DNA from: Topomyia yanbarensis
Lineage: Eukaryota; Arthropoda; Insecta; Diptera; Culicidae
Length of the DNA stretch: 64,000 bases
Reading direction: 5' to 3'
Assembly: GCF_030247195.1 (NCBI RefSeq)
Contig: NC_080671.1
Location: 107,805,845 to 107,869,844, forward strand
Made by a program: the position numbers and the translations under genes. Positions 44,701 through 56,289 of the stretch are shown here, one piece after another (within the stretch, counting starts at the first letter, position 1; every line of letters starts with the position of its first letter). The notes under the pieces were generated by a model. That model saw nothing but the letters and a program-made list of their open reading frames with translations, was not told the DNA's origin and searched no databases.

Positions 44701-45559
44701 GTGTTTATTTGTTACTAAATGTCAAAGTAGAAAGTTTATGCGGATAAATTTCCAATGGGCAATACATTTTTAAAATGAGATAATTATAGACAGCGATATT
44801 TAAAATTATACATAGTCGAAAATTGTATACTATCCTGATTATCTACTTTCAACGCTAGGGTAATAAGCCTATTTTCGTCTTGTTTCTATTATCACCCTAC
44901 TAATTTGTAGCCGCTGGCTTTTCCCATCTTTGTTCAACGCGTTGGTTTAAAAGGTAAGGCAATAATTGGAACACTCGAACCGAGTTTTCGTTGCGCTTAA
45001 ATACGAACATTTTACAGCTTTCATACCAACTCAATCAGAAGCACAAATTTTGTTTTCGAACTCGAAACGCATCTCCATAAATAGTTTAGTTATAGGTTTT
45101 GTGTCCTTTATGCGCAAAGGTGGTTTCAAACCATTTTCTCGTTAGTGAAGGAAAATAGTTTTTAATTAAAATTTTTCTCCACTACGGATAAATATAGCAT
45201 AATGCCAATTGTGTTATTATATTGGTTCTTAAGAGCAAAGTAAAGCTACTGATGCCAATGTATACGCATTGTATCAATTGTAGGCCTAGAAATTAGTGGT
45301 ATACCCACCATAATAGGGTTTATTTTATGTAAGGGGCTTACCTCTTTACCCTATATTCGGAGGAGAACACGAAGCTTCTTATTTTGATACTGATTTCACT
45401 AAATAATCCCCTACAAGTGAAATAATTTTTTGAACAGATTGTTTAGCAAATATAATGAAAAGATGAGTTCATGAATTATGTAGGATATACGTTAGCCTTT
45501 GCCTATTCAATCAATTCCATTACAAGAATCCAACATTTGTACAATATTTTCTTAAATTT
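41708..45559. other. Long spacer without recognised genes
   Basis: AT-rich throughout, except 43270-43780, which has a different composition with repeated GAGG and CTCACAC-like words and a 96-codon minus-strand frame without a recognisable domain. Similar words occur at 46890-47140, but I could not align the two as clear inverted ends. Confidence 0.5.
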
Positions 45560-45760
45560 TCATTGCAAAATATTGAAATTTTGTGAGGTACATTGAATTT
45601 TCAGGAGGAAAATCGAAAAAATGCGGTGTACACACTAACCTAAAACCTCCTATACTAATCGTTTAGAAATTTCGCAGAGTTCTTTCTCACATCATTGCCC
45701 AGGTTCCTATGGGAGCGCTTTACAACATCATTATTATTTTTCAAGTAACATTTTAACCGA
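45560..45760 (+). repeat. Dispersed repeat shared with 50930-51130
   Basis: Shared order: AAATATYGAAA-like word, CATTGAAT, a GGAGG word, GGTGTACA, CCTAAAA/CTCAAAA, a CAGTTCTTT-like word, CACATMATTC-like word, CCAGGT. Family unknown. Confidence 0.45.
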
Positions 45761-47345
45761 TTTTTTAACGAATGTATTGGCATCAACGTGCTATGGAAAA
45801 TTCGAAAAAATGAAGGCTGCTCTCATTACTCCTTATCATCTTCACTTATAGCAAAAACATTTTCTGGGATCTTTGGCACCAAAACATTAATTACGTTGTC
45901 CAGTCTTAGCGCCGATTTCTAGCAAGTTCTAGAAAGAGAAAAAATACACCTTTCCAAAGGTATGCTGTATTATTCTGTTATAAATATTGTGCTAAATTGC
46001 GACAATAATAAGAAAATTGTCATTTTTTGCATTTTTTTCATGACAAATATGCAAATGGTTCAACATTCCTCCAAGGGCACGTCATGGTTCTATGTAATAA
46101 TAATTCGGAAGAGCATTTAATTCTGCTATAAATCAATTTGGGGGCATGCAACATTTTTCAAAACTTTTTGTGTTGCACTATAACCTATGCTAGTTCACTT
46201 GAAAAGTTAAAAAAAAATCACTATAGCGCCGTGAAAAGAGTTATGATGTCATCCGGTTATCCACCTGGACAGTGCGTAACGAATAAACGGTTTGCTTCAA
46301 TATAAACATGTATGTTACGTTTTAGCTAAGCTATGGGTGCCAAACGTCAAAAAAGGTCGCAATCTTTGATACGTAACTACTTCTTCCTCAACGAGTATTA
46401 TATTTTAATAACAGATCGCTTGGCAAATTTTGGCCCTTTAAGGAGGGTACTGGACTATTGTATCACCTACAAGGCCTACAATCGATGAAATTTCTATAAA
46501 TTGGCACCAACACGTTTGCTTCGTTCCTAAGAACCACTAGTAAAATAATAAATGGCCCGAGAATGGTGGAATACTTCTGTTTGAGTGCAACTAAAACTCT
46601 AATCGGATGCCCAAAATATCGCACTACCATTTAAGTCAAAAGATAGTACAAATATATGGCAGACACAACTCTAACCAATGGTTTCAAATGGGTAAGGTGC
46701 TAATTGTAATAAGGTGAAAAGAGGCTCATGACTCTATACATATTTGAAAACTATGTATATATTTAGATAGTTGCATTGCTTCATGCAACGCTTAACTATA
46801 CATTCATTTCAAATACAAAAATATACATCAGAAATAAACTTTACACACGCATCAAACCCATATAACAAAACCTCATAGCAACTAATCATTACCTCCTCAC
46901 AAGGCGTGTGAGGACATCACAAACTCCTCTTGAATCATCATGAGGTGTAGCACACTCTCCTCCACGGAGCAAATATCCCATGCGTAAGAAAATATTTATC
47001 TACATCATTTCGTTGAGCAAGAGAGGAACTCTCTCATTTTTCGGTTCCTCACACACAACGGTAGAGATGCTCCCGTTGCTTCATTCTTTTCTACCTCATC
47101 CTGAGGGAGGGATATTAGCCCTCATCGTGTGTTGAAGTGTTTATAACAAGTCTGAGTCGTATGGCTCTATCTAGATTGATGAAAAATTATTTTTTTTGAC
47201 CTTGGTGAAATTAGAATCATCCTAACTGTTGTTTTAACCGAAATACGTGGTTCACAAACTACGAAAACCTTTGCAAAGACATAATAAGGCTAAGTTGTAT
47301 AGTTTTAGTAAAATCTCAAAATCCCTGCTAAATTTTCATTCTGGA
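45761..47345. other. No gene recognised; spacer
   Basis: Nothing coding seen. 46890-47140 is richer in CTC and GAGG words than its surroundings. Confidence 0.5.
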
Positions 47346-47690
47346 CCACTGTGCATTGGTTAGAATAGCGCAAAATAAGCTCAACATAAACACACAGCAA
47401 CTATGAATGTATCCCGCCTTGTGCAAAGAGGAGCCAAGCTTCCAAAGATTTGGTTGGGGCAGCTCAGATGTCAATTTAAGAACCTGCATATAGTCGATAG
47501 AGAAATTCGCCCAACATTTGTACGAGCAGGCAGGGAGGATGTGTTAGTTGTAACTCTCTGCTCTGAGAGTATTTCGCCTGAGTTGTCTAACTGGATAGTA
47601 CCATACAAGTTCAAACCGTCGTTTTCTAATCTTAAATACATCATCTTTGATCTTGTTATCGTTTTCCTAGATATCGTTATATCATAATCC
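47346..47690 (+). pseudogene. R1/Jockey-like endonuclease fragment
   Basis: Pieces in shifting frames follow the endonuclease order: LVRIAQNKLNINTQQL at the start, WGSSDVNLRT in the middle, and PTFVRAGREDVLVVTLCSES followed by LSNWIV at the end (in the frame of 47403-47687). These match the conserved blocks W-G-S-S-x-x-N-x-R-G and T-L-C-S of the domain. It is broken by stops and frameshifts. The same family may continue at 48120-48420, so this could be one internally deleted copy. Confidence 0.6.
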
Positions 47691-48119
47691 AAAATTTACG
47701 AACTGGGACCTCTACGAAGGGAACTTAGCTACTAGGTTCAACGGGTTTTTCCAACTATTGAATCTCTAAGCGACTTGCATGCGATCGTTGATAAAACAAA
47801 GCATGGCAGCAGCATACCAAGAGGCTTGATCGCTTCGAGTTATGCGTTCTTCTAGAGGAACCCCTTGGTGGTATACCGAATGTGCCAGACTCACTATCTG
47901 ACGAAGGTGAAGTACTAACACTTTCTAGGCTGTAATGAGCCATCACCGACGACTATCCCTGAGTTCTATTAAAGTAGTCCTGATTCTTGGGAATTTGCTC
48001 GTAGTGTTATTATAACTAAATCGATCAAATGAGCGATTGAAATGTGGATAACGCTTTGCTGTTTGGATGCATCTAAACAAAAACATATCTGACAGGTCTG
48101 AATCCGAAAACAGTATTTT
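47691..48119. other. Gap between two ORF2 pieces
   Basis: No clear motif; possibly decayed or replaced ORF2 sequence. Confidence 0.4.
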
Positions 48120-48420
48120 CTGCACTATTCTCGAAGTATTTTCAGGCACTATTCTAGTCACAACATTGCAAACTCAATTATCGCAAGGCTACTATTCAGC
48201 GTGCTGAGTATTATTCTTGTGATCTTTGTGAATCCGATTACGGAACTTCATCTCATTTGATGTAAAATTGCCTCACAGTAATGCATTTGCGTATCCCGAT
48301 TTTTGGTTCTCCATATATAGACGATTCTTTAGGAAGCTACAATTCAAGAATAAGATTTTGTTCCAAACCCAGTGTGGTAAAGAGCTGTAGGCTTTATCAG
48401 TAGGATTAATTATTCCTTCG
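48120..48420 (+). pseudogene. C-terminus of an R1/Jockey-like ORF2, second copy
   Basis: Translation gives SCDLCESDYGTSSHLM, a stop, NCLTVMHLRIPIFGSPYIDD, parallel to SCDFCESDFGTLYHLICNC and KRFPVFGCPCIDD at 41300-41400. The following noncoding sequence also resembles 41560-41640, which supports a shared 3' end. Stops and one lost cysteine show decay. Confidence 0.6.
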
Positions 48421-49290
48421 GGAGTGAAGAATCCGGACTGTTTACTGTTTTATGGTGTGATTGTATTGTGTTGTCATTTTCTATTTCTTTTCCTTTTTCT
48501 TTCACCTCCCTTTCCCTGTCAGGAAAATGATGAAATCATATGGCAAGACACAAACATCCGAATAATATGGGAAACGTGCCAATGGAGTCAATTTATTCTG
48601 ATTTCTGATTTTGATTCATCCATGTGGTTCTTTCTCCGAAATATGCTGTTGTTTGTTCATGGTTAAATGAATTCAATAGCTTCCCCATATTATCTCGCAG
48701 GGCGCTATTAATTTACGTCATTGGCGTTGATGTATTAATTCAATTACATTTGAATTAAAAAACATTACCATGTTCGCAACATTATCAAAACACAATTAAA
48801 AAATCCAAAAATAACTAATTAATTAGACTTTGTTTACCATCCTTGTCCAATTTGACCTCTTTGGGTATACCAGAAATCACTTGCTAATACGAAGCAAAAA
48901 CAGACAAATATTTGTTCCTTGTGCCACATGCCTTCTAAAATCGCCTGTTGATTTCGACTGATCACATTTCTGCTAAAACAAGAAAAACAAACTAATTTCC
49001 TAATCAGCTAGACCATCAGACGCAAACGCAACTACACTCGTGATGCGATCACGAAACGAAACGGAAAGGAAGCGAAAACCGTTCGACATAAGCGTTGAAC
49101 AGGAGTCCGTTGCGTGTGTCAGTAATTGAAACAAAAATAACCCCCGAATATAACAAACAATAAAAGAAAAAAAATCTGCAAAAATAGCGCTTGTCAAACG
49201 TGAAGATGCCATTATCTTACTCCACCACAGCAGTTTAAATTTTCGCCTCCGGTCGGAGGTGGTGGTGGCTATCTGAATTCGCAAACAACT
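48421..49290. other. Noncoding spacer before the GC-rich leader
   Basis: The first ~250 bases are probably the 3' end of the preceding non-LTR remnant. The remainder has no recognised feature. Confidence 0.45.
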
Positions 49291-50617
49291 GCTAGTAAGA
49301 AGGCGATAAAGCGTATAATAAGTTGCTGAAAACACGCGCAGCACGATCTACCACTTCAATCGACCCCGACAAACAACAGCAAACGGCGGCGTTCCGCGAT
49401 TGGGCGATGGCAAGCTTCAAGCAAAAGTGTTGATCGAAGCACAGTTCTAATGTTTCAATTGGTGCTGCGACAGCAGCAGACCGGTCGGTTGTTGTTGTTG
49501 TTGATGTTGTCCATCGCAGACAGTGGAGCCACAAAAGTCGCAAACAGAAGAAAAGTGCTCGCTGTCGGAAAAGCAGAACCGAAAGAAGGGGTGCGGTGGG
49601 ACTAATCCTGACCTAACGCAAAAATGAATGGCTGAGCGTGTTTTTTTCCTCACTCGGCCCGTCAACGTGTTGTAGAAACGAAAATAAATGTGTACGGGTA
49701 ACAAAATAAACATAATTTCGACCGACGCGCGGTAGTAGGCTGGTAGACCAATACACATGGGAGGGTATGGGTCGGTGTAGGCAGGGCGGGTAAATAGGAA
49801 GTAGAAGCGATGCGTCAGTGCGTGTTTTTTTTTCTTTTCGAAGTCGAAGTGGGTAGTGGTGGGTGGTGTGAGGGTAACGCACTTTGTTCAACAAAGCTTG
49901 CGATCTCTGGTGCGGTGATTCCACTGGCACTGGTATCGATTAACCCCCACAAAAGTAAAGTGCGTAGCATTGGTCGAACGCACGCGCGCACGCAACGCGT
50001 TCGCAGCTTTTTCGATGTTTTTCTTTCGTACACACATAGCTATATAGAAGGAAGGGGTATAGACACCACCGGCGACGGGAAGCATAAAACGTCGCGGCTC
50101 GCCTTTCTGTGCTGTGGTATTGGTGTTGAAGCTCGCACCGGCGATGTGGGACTCGGAGGCAAGTGGTGGATCGCGAACGCAGTCAGTCTAGTGCTGAACG
50201 TCGCGCGAAGCTAACACGGATTCCCGAAAAAGAGAGCAGGGACAGAATCAAACCTGCCGCTTGGAATAAGTTGAAATTTTAGGGAGAGGTTCTCCCCCAC
50301 CCCCACTTCCCCAGTTGAAAGCGTTCTGTGTGAAGGGTGGAACGGTTCAATCATATCAGTCCGTGGGGGAAAGAATTGGATATCAGTGCGCGATAATTAC
50401 ATGGATGATTGTTGCGAGATGATGTGAAGGAAATTTCTAAGTGTAGTTAACTATAGCAAATGTATAGTGGAAAATGTGTAGATAGCAAATTAAGAGTTTG
50501 AGCTTTGAGGTGAACATAATCGAGGAAATTGAATAGTCTGATTTTAAACGGAAGTAACTGATCGGACCGGATGAGAAGAAATTATTCTAGCGAAAACGTG
50601 TCAGCAACATCACCAAA
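49291..50617 (+). promoter_or_regulatory. GC-rich promoter / 5' leader of a host gene
   Basis: Composition shifts to CpG-containing sequence with CAGCAG/TTGTTG runs near 49470-49505, and no transposon homology is seen inside the window. It leads directly into a coding exon at 50618. Arthropod initiator-like TCAGT words occur near 50180, 50358 and 50384; I cannot choose among them. Open frames of up to 134 codons on both strands are probably composition artefacts. Confidence 0.5.
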
Positions 50618-50699
50618 ATGGATCTATGGGACAAACAAGACTGGATTAAGGATATTCTTTCGAAGTCCGGTACGGAAATCAAGGAAGTACCTGCTGAAG
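50618..50699 (+). CDS. First coding exon of an unrecognised host gene
   Basis: ATG at 50618 has a strong context (CACCAAAATGG). The exon encodes MDLWDKQDWIKDILSKSG, then TEIKEVPAE and one base, before a splice donor GAAG|GTAATA at 50699/50700. That leaves phase 1. Past the donor the frame stays open to 50812 but turns AT-rich and compositionally unlike the exon, as an intron would. The long GC-rich leader upstream and the clean donor are typical of a developmental or regulatory gene with a large first intron, but that is inference. I do not recognise the protein and no domain is visible in 27 residues. The following exon is not identified in this window. Confidence 0.5.
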
Positions 50700-50929
50700 G
50701 TAATATTGTCGACTGTTCATTTTGGAGAGTAATATTGGTTGGAACTACAGACTGTTGTCTTATCTCATCTATAAAAGAGAAACTAAAATTTTTTTACAAC
50801 AATTCGAATTAAGGGAAGGGTAAGCTTAATCCGGTCAAAAAGACACATTTTCGTTCAAAAATTTGTTGTGGCAATACAGAGAGTGTTAGTTTCCACACAA
50901 TGGCAACAAAATTGACTCAGATTTTCTTA
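50700..50929 (+). other. Putative start of a large intron
   Basis: AT-rich after the donor. All sequence from here to the window end could be intron filled with repeats. Confidence 0.4.
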
Positions 50930-51130
50930 AAAACTCATTGAAAAATATCGAAAAATGAACGAGTGGCATTGAATGTCCGGAGGCGCATCGCCGAAAACTT
51001 GATTTGTGGTGTACATCATAACTCAAAATCTACCGGACCAATCGTTTTGATATCATGCACAGTTCTTTTTCACATAATTCTCCAGGTAACTATAGCAGTT
51101 TTTTTACTGGATTTTTTAATTTTTCGTGAT
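50930..51130 (+). repeat. Dispersed repeat shared with 45560-45760
   Basis: See landmarks at the partner. It is slightly longer in T-rich sequence after CCAGGTAACTATAG. Confidence 0.45.
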
Positions 51131-51208
51131 TTTTTTTGTAAAAACAATATCACTAATTTTTTTGTAAAGACCTCCTGCAGCTACCTGGCAATGATATGAA
51201 AAAGAACT

Positions 51209-51450
51209 GGTTGGTGTTAAGTCAGACCGGACTAAGGAACATTGCATTGATTTCGAGAAAAACGAGTTTAAAGTTTGAATCTCAGCACCCTTTACATTAT
51301 AATGTGAAATTTATTATTTACGTAAATTATTGTAACATATTAAAAATCTGGCAAGAGTGGAATGCAGCAGAAAAAGTTCTTTATCCAGTGCTATCATTAT
51401 CTCATTTTTTGATATTTTGCGACTTAGTCCGGCTTGACTTAACACCGACC
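51209..51450. mobile_element. MITE with 4-bp target duplication, copy 1
   Basis: Termini GGTTGGTGTTAAGTC and, reversed, GGTCGGTGTTAAGTC. AACT flanks both sides (51205-51208 and 51451-51454). About 75-80% similar by eye to 53383-53629. Confidence 0.85.
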
Positions 51451-51454
51451 AACT

Positions 51455-52059
51455 GTGAACAAATTCAGAACGATTGGTCCAGAAAACTTTGAATTATGGT
51501 GCACACTGCATTTATCGGAATGTCTCCTGATTATTCACTGCCACTCATCCAGTTTTAAATATTTTGCAATGAAACTTCTGCAAAATTTTGTTTAAATATG
51601 GGAATTGGCTGAATAAACTAACACTTTCAGCATCCTATAAAAGTTTTTTGAAGTGTGATTTTTTACTGAAATCACTTTTTATTGTGATATTGATAAAATA
51701 TAGCACGGTGGTTACAACATAAAATTATACAATTAAGGTACAGAGTACTAATTCCTCACAGTCAGATTTCCAATGCTTCACTGTACTTTAGTACCGTAAA
51801 ACAGGGGGTCATTGATCATTGGGGTACCTTTGACCACATGAGACATATTTTGCCATCTGTACGATGATTCTCTTTAATAAAATCATCGAAACAACAAACC
51901 AAGTCGCTTTTAAACCTGTACAGTATCTATTGGCAACGATTAGCCATTATATGGACTTTGCAAGAAAAAATGGAAATGACAGAGCTTTCCTGTATCTTTT
52001 CAATCAGTTCAAACAATGTCTAATATACTCATTAGATTGACAGGAAAAAAATGACCCCT
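51455..52059. other. No gene recognised; spacer
   Basis: No motif or element end found. Confidence 0.5.
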
Positions 52060-53170
52060 ATCGGCCCACCCCTGATTCGATTCCTAGTCCCACCAGGAGT
52101 ACTTGCACCAAATTTGAAGCAAATCGGACAAGTCTAGCTACCGGACCAACGTGCCTGAAGTTTGTATAGGATTTTTCGACAATTTACATGGAGAAAACCC
52201 ACTAACTCGCATTTTTGCCGCTAGGTGGTACTGTATGTATCACATTATCACAGTAAGTGAAAATATGAAAGATAATTTAATTGTCTACAACTTTGCGGAA
52301 GACTGCTAGTGAATTCGGCTTTGTTGAAAGAAGTTATTAAACTTTTAGTGAAGTGATGTCTGAGTCAGTTTTGCATGGGGCCTAGCAGTGCATGGTTGTG
52401 TATCAGTACTCGATTCGCGCGAACTGAACATTTTTGTGAAATTACCATAAGATTCAGCTCAATAGTATGTTCAGAAGAATTTTAGTAAATAATACAAGCC
52501 ATGTTTTGGATAGAACATTTTAGTTCCACATTTTACCACATAGAGGGCGCCAACACTAACTTTTCAACGAAAAGAGATAGAAATTAGGTGTCTTCTACAA
52601 AGTTGTAGAACAGGAATTTTCCAATATTTCTTCCAAACATCCTGATATTCTATCTCTCTTCTATTAAAAGTTAGTGTTGGCGCCCTCTATGCGGTCACAG
52701 TTGGAACTAAAATTTTACAACCAAAACATAACTTGTATTATGTCATATAATTCTTTTGAACATACTATTTGGCTAAACCTATCGATTATTTCACAAAAAT
52801 GCATAGTTCGTAGGAATCCAGTGCTGCTACACCACCATGCACTGCTAGGCCCCATGCAAAACTGACTCAGATATCACTTCGTTAAAAGTTTAATAACTTC
52901 TTTTAGTAAAGCAGGATTCACTAGCAGTCTTTGACAAAGTTGTATACAATTAAATTATCTATCTTATTTTCACTTACAGTGATGATGCGATACATGCAGT
53001 GCCACCTAGCGACAAAAATGCGAGTTGGTGGGTTTTCTCCATGTAAAATGTCGAAAAATCCCATACAAACTTCAGGCACGTTGGTACAGTAGCTAGACTT
53101 GTCCGAATTGCTTCAAATTTGGCGCAAGTACTCCTGGTGGGACTAGGAATCGAATCAGGGGTGGGCCGAT
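52060..53170. mobile_element. 1.1 kb foldback (near-palindromic) element
   Basis: The left half 52060-52590 is the reverse complement of 52650-53170 with only modest divergence. Ends read ATCGGCCCACCCCTGATTCG and its complement. Landmarks inside each arm include GGACAAGTCTAGCTACCGGA-type sequence, GCTAGGTGGTACTGTATG, CATGGGGCCTAGCAGTGCAT and AGAGGGCGCCAACACTAACT. The loop is about 60 bp. No ORF. A damaged third arm is at 58814-59340. Confidence 0.9.
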
Positions 53171-53382
53171 TACGATTTCAAAAATTCATTATTTTTCTGG
53201 GCAGTCTAATACTCATGAAATCAAGCCACTATAACTGAACTGAACAATTTTTTTGGAAACCGAAAATATTTTTGTGAAAAAACCGAAAAGAATAGGGGGT
53301 TTTGTTGGTAAATATCGAATTTGGACAATTATTCTAAAAAGTTTGGTAAAATTACTTTGAATCCTTCCCAGAAATTTCATTT

Positions 53383-53629
53383 GGTCGGTGTTAAGTCAGA
53401 CCGTACCAAGTGACAATATATTGATTTCGAGAAAAACGAGTTTAAAGTTTGAATTGCACCATCCTTTACGTTATAATTGGGAATTAATTTTGCTATAATT
53501 CTTGCTTATTGTAACATATTTCAAATCTGGTTAAAGGTGGATTTAGTTAAAGATATTCTTTATACAGTGCAATCATTATCTCAGTTTTTGATGTTCTGCG
53601 ACTTAGTTCGGTTCGACTTAACACCGACC
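53383..53629. mobile_element. MITE with 4-bp target duplication, copy 2
   Basis: Termini GGTCGGTGTTAAGTC and, reversed, GGTCGGTGTTAAGTC. ATTT flanks both sides (53379-53382 and 53630-53633). Same family and orientation as 51209-51450. Confidence 0.87.
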
Positions 53630-53633
53630 ATTT

Positions 53634-54679
53634 GTGACATAACAGTAATGGGCATGAAATTACCCGAAAGTGTGCAATTTAGCAATGATTCCGCTTCAAA
53701 CCTATACAGAGGTCAAAGATTTTAAATTCACAATAAAATTTTGTTTTTATAATAAAACGAAACAAATCACCCAACAATTGGATCGTTTTAATCTGTGGGT
53801 ACCAGTACATGTTTTGAAGATATAAATAATTATAACTACTTGATTTTTAGAAAGATTTTTGAAAAACACTTTATAAAGGATTAAAGTCCCCTCGCTTTAC
53901 GATAGTGTTATACCTTTTATAGTTCTGTTAGTCAATTTACACCAGAATTCATTTATCTTTCAGCTCTAGAATTTTATAAATTACAAGAGGTTTTCTTTGG
54001 TTTTTGTATAATTTTGTTTGAACGAATTTTAGATTATTACAGACTGAATGTTTTGGTGTATTTCTAGAAATGATTTTAATAAGTCTCAAAAGCACAGTTC
54101 TTTCACCGGCATGATTTTATTTTAATATCATTTGCGGTAGGATGATATCTCAAGATCTAATTTTCCAATCGATAATAATCAATTATTTTTTGAGCTTCAA
54201 AGCTTTATAAAATAGGCAACCACTGATAACTCGTAAGCTATTCGATGCATGTAAACAACTTCAAAGAATAAAAGTGGCGTTTTCGTATGAGCTCACCGGA
54301 ATGAATTCGTTATGTAACTTATTCATTGTTAAAAAACGTTAGTTTCAACCTTGACAATTTCTTTTTGTTAAAAAAAATTAAGAATAGATCTAGAAATACT
54401 TGACTTTTCAATTACAATAGGCTTATCTACTAGTAACTTTCTATAACTTTTGATTCAGGGAAATTGTTTAAAAAAATACACGGAAATTTTTTTCCCTAAA
54501 TCGTGAATTTTGGAACAATTATCTTTTTACGTTACGGAAACAGGACCATGAACAAAAGCCATGTGTTTTATAATTATGATCAATTTCTCTTCAGTAACGC
54601 TTAGATAACGCTTTTATTAGAGGAAATAATTGTTTTTGTTTTGTGAGCCTCTTTCATGGTTTATATATACCAAATATAT
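53634..54679. other. No gene recognised; AT-rich spacer
   Basis: No motif or element end found. Confidence 0.5.
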
Positions 54680-54990
54680 TTCTGTACGTGAACTAGTTCA
54701 TAACTTTATGAACATAATTCATAAAACCAAAGGTTGACTCGTGATTTTATTCATAGATTTAGAAACATTATGCATAGTCCGAATATACGACATGAACTGA
54801 TTCATGGTTTATTTCATCTTGAACATGATTTACTTTCCGTGGTTGTGATTTAGTTCTCAAAATCAAAACATATTCTACCGTGAACTAGTTCACAACTTCC
54901 AATATCTTAATTACGATTCAATATTCGTGCTCGTCAAATAGTCCACATAATCATAAAATATTTTTCAAGGATTCGTGAACTGATTCATGA
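54680..54990 (+). repeat. Degenerate ~95-bp tandem array with TGAAC palindromes
   Basis: TGAACTAGTTCA or TGAACTGATTCA recurs near 54690, 54795, 54882 and 54977, a period of 87-105 bp. Between them are further TGAAC/GTTCA and TCATG words. Confidence 0.6.
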
Positions 54991-55005
54991 TTCAAAAACG
55001 CTTGT

Positions 55006-55049
55006 TATTTGCTCACATAATGTGCGGCTATTTGCTCACATAATGTGCG
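55006..55049 (+). repeat. Short tandem duplication, 21-bp unit, period 23
   Basis: TATTTGCTCACATAATGTGC plus one base occurs twice in direct tandem. Confidence 0.85.
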
Positions 55050-55139
55050 CAAAGAGCGAAATATACCGATGAAAAAAAGAGTAGCACAAGAACACTGCGA
55101 TGTGCCGATCACCTGCACAAAGATAAACTTGAGGCTTGA

Positions 55140-55420
55140 GCTCGTGCGACCACCTCTAGCTGCTATTCCGTTGTCGATCAGGACTAGCTGAAGTTGCACT
55201 GGGAGTCAGTAGATAATTATTTCTGGGAGTAGCGTGCAACTCCTGGTAATCCTAAAGCGTTTATGGATCAATACCGGCACCGACCACACCCCAACGTAGA
55301 TCGCGGAAGGAAAGGGAAGGAATGTTAGTCCGATTCTTGCTTTTGCTAGAGGCCTTATATACTACTGCGCACTCCACAAGTATCACGGGAGGAGGAATTT
55401 GTTAGTAAGTACAGAAGTTG
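55140..55420 (+). repeat. Dispersed repeat shared with 5967-6260
   Basis: Same landmark order as the first copy, in the same orientation. It is followed by more sequence up to the SINE-like unit at 55556, so the family may extend further. Confidence 0.65.
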
Positions 55421-55555
55421 GATTCTACTTCTTCATTACCGACGCCAGAGAGGTGACTCCACTATCTGGACTAGATATCGATCTATCAACTCATGGACCG
55501 GGGACCAACGGCTTTACTTCCCTTTCGAAGGAAGACGTGACCACAGATTTTTTCA

Positions 55556-55655
55556 CCTCAGAAAAATCTCAACGACCTCGGCTGGGATTGAACCCAGATC
55601 ACCTGGGATGAATGGCGGTCACGTTTACCACTCAGCCACCGGTGCCGCGCCACCT
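55556..55655 (-). repeat. tRNA-derived SINE-like unit
   Basis: On the minus strand there is an A box TGGCTGAGTGG and a B box GGTTCAATCCC in correct order, preceded by GGCACCGG. The cloverleaf is poor and no anticodon arm is convincing, so it is a SINE head or tRNA relic, not a tRNA gene. Aedes carries several such families. Confidence 0.6.
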
Positions 55656-56289
55656 GCACAAAGAGAAACTTGAAAACGAAAAAGAAAAAGAGCTGTGCAT
55701 CAAGAGATGCAGAATTTCTCACAAAGGGTCTCCTTGAAGAGCCACTTTTTTGTGGCTGGCAAACAGGGAGGAAGGCGAATAAAACTACAATTCTGATAGA
55801 GTTTGATCGGAAGAACGTTTTTAATATGTTTTTTGATTGCCTTGCCTGCTTCCGTGCGCGTGGAACCAGGAACCTCTTTATTTCTACTCTTTTATGTGTG
55901 CAGCCATGGAGTACGTGGACCACGTGTCAGCAAGACACATCGGAGTGAAGAGGTTTATTGTAAAAGAGAAGAGCGGTGATTCGCGTGAAATGTGCAAAGA
56001 GCGTTTTTATTCTTCTCTTTATTTGCTCTGAGGTGCATCCCATCCCTGATCTATCTTGAGTTCTTGTGATGTTTTGAGCATATCACTAATTATTTTCAAT
56101 TTCATGCAACCCTACCTATGGTCGTGCAACTATTATGTGAACTATTTCGAAAAATTAGGATTTTTTCATGAAAAATCATTTAGCTATGTCCAGCTGCTAG
56201 TTGTTAATAATAGGTGCGAGCAGTAGATATTAGAAAACTTTTACGAGCTCGAACATCGTTTTTCATTTGATAAGGTTCACACAGATAAT
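55656..56289. other. No gene recognised; spacer
   Basis: Overlapping short frames on both strands lack motifs. Confidence 0.5.

Noticed and set aside
43270..47140. A DNA transposon with ends at 43270-43480 and 46890-47140
   Set aside because: Both regions have GAGG/CTCACAC words, but I could not align them as inverted ends or find a target duplication.
49810..50214. A 134-codon frame upstream of the candidate first exon
   Set aside because: Low-complexity, CpG-rich composition, no recognisable domain, and overlapping frames on the opposite strand.
55556..55655. A tRNA gene
   Set aside because: The promoter boxes are present, but no acceptor or anticodon stem pairs well. It is better explained as a SINE head.
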